In this document: one piece after another, positions 51,801-63,786 of the stretch
How positions within the stretch are numbered: position 1 is the stretch's first letter
How the letters are laid out: each line of letters begins with the position of its first letter
Assembly: GCA_028023455.1 (NCBI GenBank)
Contig: JAQFVV010012535.1
Coordinates: 3,126,185 to 3,190,184 of the forward strand
From: Epiperipatus broadwayi
Taxonomy: Eukaryota > Onychophora > Udeonychophora > Euonychophora > Peripatidae
Length of the DNA: 64,000 bases
Reading direction: 5' to 3'
Notes under the pieces: model-generated
What the model was told of the DNA's origin: nothing
Databases searched by the model: none
What the model saw: the letters and a program-made list of their open reading frames with translations, nothing else
Made by a program: the position numbers and the translations under genes

Positions 51801-52040
51801 ATAACACACATTGCTATATTCATTTACTGAACAAAAGTACTATAATTATAAGCAACTCAAAAATAAGTAATAATAAATCATTTATCATTTATCCTTGATA
51901 CAATTCAATTTTACTTTTTAATCAAAATTTACTAATCAAAATAAATATAGTTATAATAATTTCTAAGGTGATATTTTTAACAAAATGATTCTCTTATTAA
52001 GATTTTGTCTAGGTAATAAATAATCTCTTTACACAGTATT
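48816..52040. other. AT-rich intergenic DNA, nothing recognised
   Basis: Contains short tandem pieces (for example a repeated AACTCTAATAATATTTAAAA near 50,695-50,740 and TTTCAGTAGTA near 50,520-50,550). The frame at 49,858-50,055 has no domain signal. Confidence 0.55.
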
Positions 52041-52049
52041 TTTATAGTG

Positions 52050-52735
52050 TACAGTTGGCTGCTGAAGGGGCAATAGATCCTCAAATCTGGATGCAGTGTT
52101 CTCAAATCCTAGGCTCTTCATGATGAAAAACCCAAACTAGAAACTAATCTGGGGATGTTGGATGTGTAGGCACTAGATAGGAATTTCATGCACAAACCTT
52201 TGTGCATTCATTAATTATGAAGGCTTGCACTTGGTGGCACTACTATATAGAGAGTTTGGTACTCTTATTAAATGCATGTTTAAGCATAGGAAATAATGAT
52301 CATGTGATGTTTTGATGGTTTTATACCTATCCTGCCCATAAGATAATGGTGACTGTGATTTTTGAAAAACCAAAGACACCAAAATGTATAAATGCTGAAC
52401 AAATTCAGAACTATATAACTATACAAATGAATAAGCTTAGGTTGAAAACATTATGGTATTTTCATCTTGGGATTCTAGCTTTATAGTTAACCAAATAGGT
52501 AAAAGATGATTGCTGGAGGGTTGCATTAGATCCTAATATCTAAGTGCAGTGCTCTCAAATCCAAACCTCCTCACTGATGAAAGCCACAAGCTACAAACTA
52601 GTCTGGGATTTATGGGTGAGTAGGCACTAGATAGGGATATTATGCACAAACCTCCCTGCATCCACTGATTCTGAAAACTTGCACCTGGTGGCAGTACTAT
52701 ATGGAGAGTTTGGTGCTCTTATTAGTTTTGACATA
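52050..52735. mobile_element. MITE family 1, copies C and D in direct tandem
   Basis: A right-half unit (52,050-52,275: GGCTGCTGAAGGGGCAATAG, then AGGCTTGCACTTGGTGGCAC, then ACTATATAGAGAGTTT) is followed by a longer copy (52,276-52,735) containing ATCATGTGATG, the AAAACCAAAGACACCAAAAT segment and the same end. Both have the same orientation and a spacing of about 450 bp, as expected from unequal exchange or nested insertion. Confidence 0.78.
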
Positions 52736-52739
52736 TTTA

Positions 52740-53650
52740 ATTTTATTTGGGTCATAGTAGAATGTACTAAATTTGAGAATTATGTTTCAGTTTTATTTCA
52801 TAATATATTCTACTAGACCTTTCTTATATTTTCTCATTGTTTTTATTCACAATGTGTTTATAATTTTATCATTAAACAAATTATCAAAATCAATGTTTTT
52901 GATAATCTTTCATTGAATTTTAAACAATTTGAATTATGTTATTTTCTTGTATGCAAATAAACGAAGAATTGAACCCAAAATTCCACCGCCTCTCATCTTC
53001 ATCATGTTTATTATATATTATCAGCAGCACATACCATGTATTCTGCTTTTTAAATTTATTTTGTACTTGCAAATTATTTGAAAGAAAAACTAGTATTACT
53101 GAAAAATGTGTATTATTTCTAATTTTTACGATATTGAGTCAACTTGCTAAATCAGAAATGGTTTAATTGTGGAATTTTTAATTTGAATCGGTTGAAAGCA
53201 AAAACCAAAAAAATAAAAAAAATCCTTATTTCTGGACTCATGCGTTTTTACTTATTGAAATGTAACGTCTAATGTTTTGAAACTGTGGTTGAGTAATTAA
53301 TTTTGAAGTCTTATCAGCAAGTGATGAACGAAAAATCATCAATAAACTTGGATGGTTAGAAACCTGAGAATATGAATTAATTTAATTGATTAATTAGTTT
53401 TTTTTCAAAGTAGAAAATGAGTCTAGTTATTAAACTGCATCACAGACTCCTATGTATTGGTTTTTTTTCTTTCTAACAAATTAAAAAAAGGGATCTCATA
53501 TTACTGATATAAAATGTAAAAAAAAATATTATCATAACCTTAATTTAAATGCATGAATACAAATACTTAGAAATTAAAAAAAACCCAAAACAGTCACATT
53601 GTTAATTTTAAAAGAGGTTATAACAGTTTTTAATAAACAACAACAAAAAA
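52740..53650. other. AT-rich intergenic DNA, nothing recognised
   Basis: The plus-strand frame at 52,936-53,166 (76 codons) shows no recognisable domain; it is cysteine- and serine-rich by chance composition. Confidence 0.5.
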
Positions 53651-53716
53651 TATGTATTAAACCACTAAACATCACATGATCACTATCTCATACTAGCATA
53701 TAATTGTTATTTAACA

Positions 53717-53893
53717 ATTCAAAACAAAGCAAAACTCTCCATAAAGGCCACAAGCCAGAAACTAGTCTGGGGATATTGTCTGAGTAGGCACTAGATAGAG
53801 ATTTTATGCACAAGCTTTCTGGCATCCATTGATTGTTCTTGTTAACACAAGATGGCACTACTATATGGAGAGTTTTGCTTTGTTTTGAATTGT
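53717..53893. mobile_element. MITE family 1, copy E (short, inverted-repeat ends)
   Basis: Ends of about 31 bp, AACAATTCAAAACAAAGC then AAAACTCTCCATA, are inverted at 53,861-53,893. The interior keeps GCCACAAGCCAGAAACTAGT, then CTGGGGATATTGTCTG. This is a deletion derivative of the family. The ACCACTAAACATCACATGAT segment just upstream (53,660) is an extra family-1 piece. Confidence 0.8.
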
Positions 53894-54557
53894 TTAAAAA
53901 ATATGTATACGGTATGTATTAAAAATACAACTTCACTTTTATTACTTTGGTATTTTGTGTAGTATTTTTTAAGTATGACTCAATGATAATCAACAAAAAA
54001 ATGTATAAAATCAATCAAACATAGAACTTTTGTGAGCTAAACTGTAAGTTGCAATAAATGTATAGCCTTAAGGACAATATTGGAAAGATATATAATTATA
54101 AGTATAACTGTGGTTGCACATAAAGTAAAATATAAATCAAACTTGCCATTAAATTATTCTACTAAATGCTTATTATTTTCTGTAGTCATTTCAAATTTAC
54201 CTGCCCACAGTCACACATAAATTTATTATTACATGTTACAAAACTAAGTATCAACTAATTTATTTACAATATATAACACAATAAAAGTAAAAACATTGAT
54301 AAAAATTGATTGATATGCTAATAATCAATATTATAGTCAATTACATTTTATTACTATTTAAAACAAGAAACCAGAAATAAAACCTACTTCAATGATTACA
54401 ACAACTTAATTATAATGCCTATTGAAGTTTTTAAAAATGTGGGGGGAGGATTTAGGACTATAATAAAGCCAAAAATAAATAATGAAGTGATTTTCAGAGA
54501 TAGAAAGATAAAAAATTGGACATTGCAGAACTTTATAAAATAAATGAATGATTTCAG

Positions 54558-54664
54558 TCAAGCATTGGTGGTCGAGAGGTCAGCGACAGCTGTTTTACAA
54601 GCAGTTGTCCCAGGTTAGCGGGTTTGCTTTCCAGCTGATGCTATGACCCATGAGAGGCAAAAAA
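54558..54664 (+). mobile_element. tRNA-derived SINE, copy 4
   Basis: This 107-bp copy carries a 12-bp target-site duplication with one mismatch, GAAYGATTTCAG, at 54,546-54,557 and 54,665-54,676. It starts TCAAGCATTGGTGGTCGAGA (A-box-like), has the stem-loop CTGTTTTACAAGCAG and GGGTTTGCTTTCCAGC as the B-box-like end, and finishes with an A-rich tail. It is the only copy here on the plus strand. Confidence 0.8.
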
Positions 54665-54679
54665 GAACGATTTCAGAAA

Positions 54680-57520
54680 TAAAAAAGGAAAAGAAGGCAT
54701 AAAGTACTTTATTCTGAAACTAGAAGTATCTATAATAGTTTTAGTAATGTTTGATATATTACAATGTTGTGGAATTTCTTTACATATTTGCACTATATAT
54801 TTTCAATTTACAGAAATAAAAAAAATGTCTTAAAGAGTATCCATCTAAATAATAATCTATTACATTTAATTCTTGTGTGTATTACCGGTGCTGACATTTT
54901 TTGTCTTTTGCCATTACATTTCATCAGGAAATAATAAAAAAATTGAATTATTAAGCAAATAGATTTATTTCTTTTCCAAAGTTCTCTTTTGCTCATAGAA
55001 ACTATTCTATACAAAATGCATTTTTTACTTTTCTCTATACATGCTATTGCTTTTATAGTAGTGATAAAAAATGTTTAGGCTTAATTTGATTTTTATAGCA
55101 TGGTAGCATATTTGAGCTACACATTCCAAATTTATATTTTTACATACTAGGATATATTTCCAACAACAGAAAATACTTATTAACATTTGGCATATTTCCA
55201 ACTACAGAAACTATTTTTCTCACCTGTCATAATATTTTAATGCAATACCTGAATTACAATAACTCATTATTCATACTCATAATCGTTTCTAAAAGTTAGG
55301 CTGTAGAAGGTTTTTGATTTAAAATCTTTAATGTACCTTGTACAGCATTCTTATTGCATTTATTCATATTATTTATTATTTTGATTAGTTACATGTAACA
55401 TATGGTGTTAGGATGGTAATCTTTCTATTGTAGTTGGCTGATATTAATATTTTTGATGTCTACATTTATTTTTACCTATGTATAAATTTTTTAAGTCAGT
55501 TAATTTTTTTGTAAATGCATATTCAAGCCAAGACATAGATTCACTAATCACTTTACTAAGACTTTTAATTCTGCTATTGGGTACATTGATATGACAGTCA
55601 TTTCCTATATAGCTTACAGCTTGTCTGTTCATGCCAATGTAAGTCAGAGACTATTAATACTCATTCCTGAAGTCAATAAGCTGCAACCATGAATGATCCT
55701 GAATCTGAAAATAGAAATTATTAAAGATCTCACAAAAGACTAGTCTTTCATTGTTTGAAGAATTTTCAGGTTAGACATGATGAAAAAAAATGTTGAGTAG
55801 ATACTCATTTGATCTAGAGATAAGTAATTCATTCTGAAGCATTTATTATGCATTCTTTAGGAAGTAAAAAGGATTGTGATATCTGGTGGGAAAAAATATG
55901 AAATAATGGAAAACGACTGCAGAGGAGTGGAAGTGAATATTAGTAATACTTCTTCTCATAGTAATATTTTACAACCAATCAAAAGTTTATTTTGAACCCT
56001 TTTTTTTTATAAGGAGAGACACACTGCACTAAAAAATGGTAATACTGTACTTAGAAAGCGCTTTTGAAACGTTACCTCATAACATGCTTTTTCAAGTTTT
56101 ATTTTATACAAGTTAGTTGATCTGAATTTAACTAAAATTATGTTGTCAATAAATTATTTTCAATTAACCGTATCATTTTTTATAATTGCAAATTAAAAAA
56201 TCGTAAATTATGCTTAAGTTTATACAACACAAAATTTTAAATTTTGATAAATGTTTTATTCTGATAAACCTATAGCTTGACTTTCTTACTTGTTAACCAT
56301 TATTTTAAATTTAAATAATTAAAACTTAAGTTTGACATTACATTCAACATTTAGTGTTAATGTTTTTGCCAATAATATTGCGTTTTCTTCTTCTGCAGTA
56401 TCTTTATTAGTGTTAAGAATGGCTGATTGATAAGTTAAATGTTTCTGGAGTGCGTACCTGAAGGATATAGAGATAAAAAGGTGGGGCTATTGTTTAATAT
56501 ATTTATAAAGATATTATACGTGAGTCAGAGAAATGTGAAGAACTCCACGTGTGTGTTTAAATTTTAAAAAAAATCAGATATATTAATTTTTAACTGAGTT
56601 TAAAGTTTATATCTGGGCTAGTGACAATCTCTAATTGATAAGCACTACTGTATTTATCTAGAGTGGATAGTGTCAGAGTTGTGGATGAAGTAAGTTGGTC
56701 ACTTGTAATTCAAATTATAACAAGACAAAAAGGTATAATAGAAATGGAAATTCTCAACTGCGTGATCGTCATCACTTGAACTCTTTAACAGCTGATCACA
56801 ATAGAAATAAATAATTAATCAATTGACCTTATAAATTTTGTATTTCAATATAAATTGTCTCTTAACTTTATAATCATTTTTTTTTATTATTCTACGTAAG
56901 ATAAGATAAAAGATTCAGTAATGAATCGGATTTAAAAATTATAAAATATAATCTTATATTTCTGATTATTTCATAATAAAATTAACAATTTCATATATAC
57001 TATATATATGTTTCTTTTATTAATTATAAACTGCTTACTTAATAAAAAACAAAAAAATTCTGGTAAAATGACACTTCTATTTATTTCTTGCAAAGTTGTA
57101 ATTTATCTTTAATACGCACGCAAAAAAGTGAATAGTTTATATATATTCCGTTGGAGGACAAAGGTATTTCCAACAAGCTATTATAACGCAATATTGAAGA
57201 AGATAATGCTCAATATCAATTTATAAATGGTGAGGATTTGAGCAGTTTTCACTCTTTGTTTTATTTTATGACTAAGATTATCTAGATATCCTGTATTTGT
57301 TGAATGTATGGTTTGCTAGATTGGCTAAAGTCCGACAATCTAAAAGAAAAATATTAAACCTCCTAAAAGAACTTTTACTCAGCGCGGTTTTAAATCTCAG
57401 GGCATAAATACGGTAATTGAGCAAATTACCTCTGCATATCCAGTATATTACTAAAGATTTATTTAGGGATTATTATTTTCAGGTATTATGAATATAAGAT
57501 TATACATGTTCAATAGCAAA
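54680..57520. other. Intergenic DNA, nothing recognised
   Basis: AT-rich with a few slightly GC-richer pockets (near 56,400-56,500, 56,640-56,780 and 57,360-57,440), none of which gives a convincing exon or RNA. The minus-strand frames at 54,808-55,014 and 55,444-55,632 have no recognised domain. Confidence 0.5.
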
Positions 57521-57529
57521 TTCTTTTTT

Positions 57530-58150
57530 TGTCACTACAGTTATACCACTTAGTGTAAGTTTTAATCAATATGACACCAGATGACAGTGTTTAATAAATA
57601 CTTATGTAGTGTTGTCCTATCCAATATTCCAAACAAATTTTTAGTTTGTGGCTTTTTTCAGTGAGAAGTTTTTAGATCTGGAAGCAGAGCATCTAGATCT
57701 GTACTTTTCCTCTAGTAATAATCTTGACTTTTTATTTTATGATCAGATTGCCAGAAGTGAAAAGCATGGTAAGGTTTTAAATTAAGCAATTTGCTTGTAT
57801 ACTCATATAAATCTTAAACCAGTTCACTATCCATATGTTATAGTGTCCTTAGATTTTTTTAGTAACTATAAGCATTTCCTGGCAAAAAAATGAGACATCA
57901 CATGATCCAGCTTACATTATGCCAATCTGTAGCAAATTCTTTTTCTCTGACCACAATTATGCCACCTAGTATAAACTTTAGAAATCAATAAATTCCAGAT
58001 GGTAGTATTAATCAGCTCTTCATTGATGAAAACCATAAACTATAAACTAGTCTGAGGATATTGAAAAGGACAGCACTGAATAAAAATTTATTAACGACTG
58101 ACATCTGGTATCTGTTCATTATTAAAGCTTACATTATGTGGAATTACCAT
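57530..58150. mobile_element. MITE family 1, copy F (old, diverged, palindromic)
   Basis: The left part (57,540-57,720) carries the family in minus orientation (CACTTAGTGTAAG, then TATCCAATATTCC, then TTTCAGTGAGAAG, then CATCTAGATCT). The right part (57,960-58,150) carries it in plus orientation (CACCTAGTATAA, then TTCATTGATGAAAACCATAA, then TAGTCTGAGGATATTG). The central ACCAGTTCACTATCC segment matches the family interior. More diverged than other copies. Confidence 0.6.
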
Positions 58151-58495
58151 GAAGACAAAAAAAGTATTTGCTATTGAATAAACTAGAGTTGTCGTGATGA
58201 ATTATTGACTAAATGTATGTATACATTTTTTTTTTGCTTTTCAAACCAAAGGCACTCCATATTTATACTTTATATAAAGTGCTTCAATAAACAACATTTT
58301 CCTGACTCCTAACAGTAAAGGATTTTAGGTATTTAAAAAAATGCCCAAATTATTAGCTACTTTTGAGAACCTACAAAGTGGCAAAAACATTATTAAAATA
58401 TAATAGTAAACGAACAGATTGTGATAAATGTTTTATAAGTTGAGGGTATGCAGACTTTAACATAATATTCACTAAATTTTTATCTATATGATGAC

Positions 58496-58640
58496 TTTAT
58501 TTTACAGAGCCTGAAAGCTACCATGACCCTAAATATAGCTCAAATCGATTCGAATCTTGGCCTTTCAGCGCTCAAGCTTTTTACGAACACAAAAGAAATA
58601 AAGTCATTCCATTATTTATTATACTAAATTTTTAAGCATC
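58496..58640. other. GC-richer island: terminal exon candidate or SINE fragment
   Basis: On the plus strand an acceptor-like TTTATTTTACAG is followed by a frame reading PESYHDPKYSSNRFESWPFS, then AQAFYEHKRNKVIPL, ending at TAA (58,633-58,635). This looks like a small 3' exon. On the minus strand the same DNA reads AAGATTCGAATCG (B-box-like) followed by GAGCTATATTTAGGGTCATG, then GTAGCTTTCAGGCTCTG and AAAATAAAG, like a tRNA-SINE tail. I favour the repeat reading slightly. No domain was recognised. Confidence 0.3.
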
Positions 58641-58659
58641 ACTTTTTTTTAATTACACA

Positions 58660-60455
58660 ATGAATTTTTTTTATAGTCATTTAAATGTCTGTTAGTGTTT
58701 AGTTATACTTTAAAACTTCGAATTCCTTTTTTAAAAGTTGTATTTCCATAAAATAAAAAAAAACAATTAATATTTATAACGTAACCTTATTTTATAGCTA
58801 ACAATGAGATAAAATAAAATGTCATGCAGAGTTGTAAAATAATGCGTTTGAATTTAAAACTATTAAAATCTATAATTACTACTTTTAAATCTAAAACTAA
58901 TGAAATATTACAATTTTTTTTTCAAGGGCATCATATAGATATTCAAAATGAATTTATACTTACGTAATAAACACAACTTTTTTTTTTTTTTAAAAAAAGT
59001 CTTTCCAGAGAAAATGTTATTGAGGTATGCTTAAAACAAAGTTTGTAGGGATATTATAAAATAAAATTAAAAAAAAAAACAACTTTTGGAAGAACCGATA
59101 ACGAAAAAAAGGGGTGATTAGCTTTTTAAACATTAACAGTTTTTACGTGCTATTTCTAACTTTTTTTTTTTACCTATATATATATATTAGAACAAATTAT
59201 CATTAATTGTTAACCTCTTCTACTCCACGAATACGTCTATCCAGCCATATATGTATGTTTCACTTAATAATAATGCCACGGGATTAAAAATAATAATAAC
59301 CGATTTAATAAGTTAGCTGGGAGTAACAAATAAATTGATAAAAATTTTACAATTGTATAACAATAGTTGTAGTTGAGGGAAAAAATATAGTTCTAAAGTA
59401 AATTGTAGACCAAGAAAAATTAATTTCTATCTTCAGGCCGATAACTTAAAAATACACAAGTTAGATGAAAGTCAGATAAATATATATATTTGATAGATCT
59501 AGGCTATTTTTAAATACCATTTATGCATAATTATGATTTTTTTTTTAGATGCTAGTCGTAAAACTTTAAATTAGGATTATGAGTTTTTAATTACCAATCA
59601 TTTACGCATGAAAAACCAATTACAGTTTTAGTGTATGACTTTCTTCAATAAATAAATACAATAAAATTACTCCACCTTAATATTTAAAGTACATGTAATG
59701 GAGATGTACAAATTAATTGATGAGTACTATACTTTAGAAGAGTCATCATTCTTTCATAATGCATCTCTTCTTAATATTCCTGGACTTATACCGATTATTA
59801 ATCGAATGCATTAAAAATATCGTATAGCTTTAGTTTTGTCTCAATTTATCTTATAAAATAGTCCAAATGAGACCGCAATTAGATAGATAATTTTAATTCA
59901 GGCAATATTTACAAGTCTCCCATACAAACGGGCTTTATCTTCCAGATCTCTCTACATTTTATAGAAGATTTCAGTTGTTATAACAGTGTTTGGGTACATT
60001 TAAATAAAGATCAAGCATATTGTTAAATTGTAGACCGAATGGATTTAAACAAAAAGCAGATGAGAACGTAAACAACTTCTGATTTTTGTTTTGTTTCAAC
60101 AAAAACTGCTCACCATTACCTACTAAACTATTAACATTAGATCATTTCTTCAACATAAACCAAGTCTAATCATTATTAAAATATACATTGCCATAGTTGA
60201 AAGTTATTTTGTTTCAAGATCGATTTTAAGGGAACTGGAATTGAAATAGTGGATATTTGAACAGAATATCGATAATATGTATTCAATTTCTTTTGGCTAT
60301 GAGAGGTTTTAAAATTCGTAACAGTTGCAAGAGAATTTATTTCTACTGAATATCAAAAGCTATTTATTCAAAGTAAGAATATTATCACTAGTGTTTTTTA
60401 TACCCAATTCTTGTATACTAAAGATGAAAAAATTCCTAACAAACATATAAAATCA
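58660..60455. other. AT-rich intergenic DNA, nothing recognised
   Basis: Homopolymer-rich sequence with no coding or RNA signal. Confidence 0.55.
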
Positions 60456-60461
60456 CTTGAT

Positions 60462-62884
60462 GATGTCATCATCATCATCAATCATTATCAATCCACTGCA
60501 GGATGAAGGTCACTTCAAGTTTAATCCATCTTTTCCTATCTTTAGCTTCTCTTCTCCACATCATCCCTGCACACTTTTTTATTTCATATATCCATCTCAC
60601 ATGTGGTCTCTTTCTGGGTCGTTTACAATCTCATGGAATCCAGTTTAAAATTTCAATTGTCCATCTATTATCATCTCTTCTAGCAATATGTCCTGCCCAA
60701 CTCCACTTCAGCCTTTTAATTTTTTCAATGAGGTCAGTAACACCTGTTTGTTCTCTTACCCATACATTGTGTTTTCAATCTCTTCTTGTTACTCCCAACA
60801 TGCACTTCTCCATACTTCTTTGAATGGTCTGAAGTCTCTGTATTGCTCTTTTATTAAGTGTCCAAGTCTCAGATCCATAAGTAAGAACTGGCAAAACACA
60901 TTTATTAAAAACCTTCCTTTTCAAACACATAGGCATATTTCACTTTGGTATCAAGTTATTTTTACCAAAAGCACTCCAACCAAGTTTAATTCTATGATTA
61001 ATTTCATCCATTATGTTTTCATCTGTGTTAATAATCTGACCAAGGTATTTGTAACTGTTAACTTCTTCTAACTCATCATAATCAATCTTTATTTTCATAT
61101 TTTGAGAAAATCTATTAAACATTAATTTAGTCTTTTTAACATTTATCTTTAGTTCTACTTTCATCTGATCACTCCTACAACATTTCCTGTAACTCTAAAG
61201 CATTATTTGCAAAAACAACTACATCATCTGCCAAATCTAAATGACTTAAATAATCTCCATTTACTTTCACTCCTTTAGCTTCCCATTTTAATCCACAAAA
61301 TACTTCTTGCAGCACAGCTGTAAAAAGTTTTGGAGATATGGAGTCACCCTGTCTTATACCCTTTTCAATGTTGATTTTCCTACTATCATTATGTAATCTA
61401 ATTGTTACTGTTGAATTTTTATAAATATTCTTTAAAATATGACAATATCCTGGATCTACACCTTCATGATCCAATGCTTTAATCACTGAAGAAATGTTTA
61501 TAGAATCAAATGCCTTTTCATAGTCTACAAATCCTAAGCATAATGGCAGCTCATATTTATTTGTCCTTTGTATAACTTTTCTCAATACCTGGATATGATC
61601 TACTGTACTAAAACCACTTTTAAATTCAGCTTGTTCTCTTGGTTGGTGGAAATCCAGTGTTTTCTGTAAACGAGTTGTAATTATCTTAGTAAAAATTTTG
61701 TATAAAACTGATAAAAGACTTAGGTCTGTAATTTCTAATATCTTCTTTATCACTTTTTGTAAATATTAATATTAATACTGAATTCTTCCAATCATCTGGT
61801 ACATCTTTATCATTTAGACATTTGGTATATAACTTTGCTAAAAAAATTTCTATTTCTTTACCTGCTTTTTTTAATATATCAATTATAATTCCATCATTAT
61901 CTGGTGCTTTCTCTTTCTTCATAAATTTAATAGCATCTCTCACTTCCTCATTCAAAATTCTGGGCAATTTGGAAGATATAATAGGTATAGAAAACACTTG
62001 TTCTTTATTACTATATAATTTTTGATAGAAGTCTTCTACACATTTCATGATATCATCTATCTTTTTAGAAATAATACCATCTTTTTTTCTTATTGCAGTT
62101 ATAAATTTCCTATCAATACCAAAATATTATTTTGCACTCTTTAGACTTTTATTCTCTTCTACAGCTTTCCTTGCTAGTTCACAATTATACTTTCTTATAT
62201 CATTTTCAACTCTTTTCTGCACCATTTTACAAAATTTGAGATATTCAATCTTTCTTAATGCATCGTTGTTGTATATTCTCATATTCCTTCTTTTCTTCAT
62301 AAATTCTCTAGTCTCAGTAAAAATTTTATTGGTCAATTGCTGCTTTTTTCTACCAGCTATCTTTGTTGCAGTTTTTAAAAGTGTATCACTTATTTTCCTA
62401 TTAATGTCATTCAAATCTGAATCATGTTCCAAATCTACTAATACTTGAAACCGATTTGTAAGTTCTAATTTAAATTCATTAGAATGTTTTTGAAGGTTAG
62501 GAATATCAACTGTAAATCTTGTTTTTCTTAATAATTTTTGTCTCTGTAGTTTTGCATTAACATGTATCTTACATCTTACTAATCAATGATCACTTCCTGT
62601 GCTAAATTTATTAAGAACATTACAATCTTGAAATATGTATTTTCTGTTAGTCAAAATATAATCCAATTCTGCCGTACCTTCATTTGGATGCTTTCCTGTG
62701 CATTTCCTTTTAACATTTTTCTCAAAAATAGAATTCATAATATAAAGTTTTTCTTTTTCTGCAAACTCCACAAGTCTATGTCCTCTCTCATTTCTATTAC
62801 CATAACCAAAATTACCTACAGCATTTTCATCTTTAATTTGTTTACCAATTCTAGCATTAAAATCTCCTATAACAATTTTAATAT
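60462..62884 (-). pseudogene. RTE-like LINE with endonuclease C-terminus, RT and tail (copy 2, 5'-truncated)
   Basis: This is the most complete LINE here. From the 5' end (62,884) it opens inside the APE-type endonuclease (IVIGDFNARIG, then ELDYILTNRKYIF, then STGSDH), which nicks the target. A linker follows (62,580-62,060), then RT: APDNDGIIIDILKKAG, DDWKNSVLILIF, then LSLLSVLYK, motif A GFVDYEKAFDS, motif B IRQGDSISPKLFTAVL, the catalytic box LADDVVVFA (Phe replaced by Leu), and NSYKYLGQIINTD. The C-terminal region has SETWTLNKRAIQRLQ, VTRRDRKHN and WAGHIARRDDNRW. Stops or shifts occur at about 62,583, 62,127, 61,740, 61,180 and 60,940, and further on. The 3' end is a GAT/ATC microsatellite near 60,462-60,480, typical of RTE tails. 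The open 5' truncation is the usual result of incomplete reverse transcription. Confidence 0.9.
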
Positions 62885-63538
62885 GTAAGAAGAGAAAAAT
62901 AGAGAGTGATCATCTATCTAAAAGCAAAACGTTGAAGATCTAATTGTAAAATCTTATCACATTTACACAAGCTTTGTTGAAATATTGTCATTGCTAATGA
63001 GGTTACCAATCTCATCGGATTTCTAAGCACAAGTTGATCCAATAAAGAAAAGTATCAATAGAATAAAATTGTAAGATTTTATTTTATAATGTTTTCTTTG
63101 AATATAAATCTTATAAATTTGTGGATGTTGGTGAAATTGAAAATGTTTTGATTATTTTAAATCAGGAAAGGCTTCAAGAATAGATACCAGGCCTGTAAAG
63201 TTTTTTAAAAAATTATAAACTAAAGTCAAAGCATGATTGACTCCAGAATTTATACCAAAAAACTTGCTATGAAAACAAAAATAATAGACGTCTTAAAAGG
63301 CAAATAAACCTAACAATAATTTAAAAAAGTTATTACTTATTATATATTTTTTATAAGTTTTTTAAAAGTATCATATTAACAAGAGTTTTTCTAATAGTTG
63401 GTAACCAACTACTTATAAAGTCACCTTGGCTTATGATTTTATTTCAAATAAATGATTAAAAATTTTCTAAAATTCTTATACGTAGAAAAATCATTAATAT
63501 TTTTGACAAATGCTCTTCTGATAGAAAAATTAAAGTTA
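62885..63538. other. AT-rich intergenic DNA, nothing recognised
   Basis: Flank of the truncated LINE; no coding or structural signal. Confidence 0.55.
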
Positions 63539-63585
63539 CATTAAATGATAATTATAAATTTATTTAAACGCACATTTATTACGTA

Positions 63586-63757
63586 AATAATATTCATTAA
63601 GACTGTAGCCTCAAGCACATGCGTATAAAATGCGATAGTAGGGACCTCTACAGGTCTTAAAACCACAAGAGTAAGGGTTTTAAGACCTATAGAGGTCCCT
63701 ACTATCGCATTTTATACGCATGTGCTTGAGGCTACAGCCTTAATGAATATTATTATT
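63586..63757. repeat. Near-perfect hairpin MITE (about 78-bp arms)
   Basis: Arms: AATATTCATTAAG, then CTGTAGCCTCAAGCACATGC, then GTATAAAATGCGATAGTAGG, then GACCTCTA-AGGTCTTAAAACC, inverted on the right after an 11-base loop (ACAAGAGTAAG). Only three or four mismatches are seen. A 13-bp direct repeat, ATTAAATGATAAT, flanks the region at 63,540-63,552 and 63,761-63,773 and may be a target duplication of a slightly larger insertion. Confidence 0.9.
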
Positions 63758-63786
63758 ATTATTAAATGATAATGTAATATATAAGG

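Noticed and set aside
58201-58640. BIR-domain exon suggested by RFESWP near 58,545
   Set aside because: RFESWP resembles the start of a BIR domain, but the expected LAxAGF and zinc ligands do not follow.
60457-62888. Plus-strand frames of 60-133 codons
   Set aside because: Antisense shadows of the minus-strand LINE, whose motifs explain the open reading.
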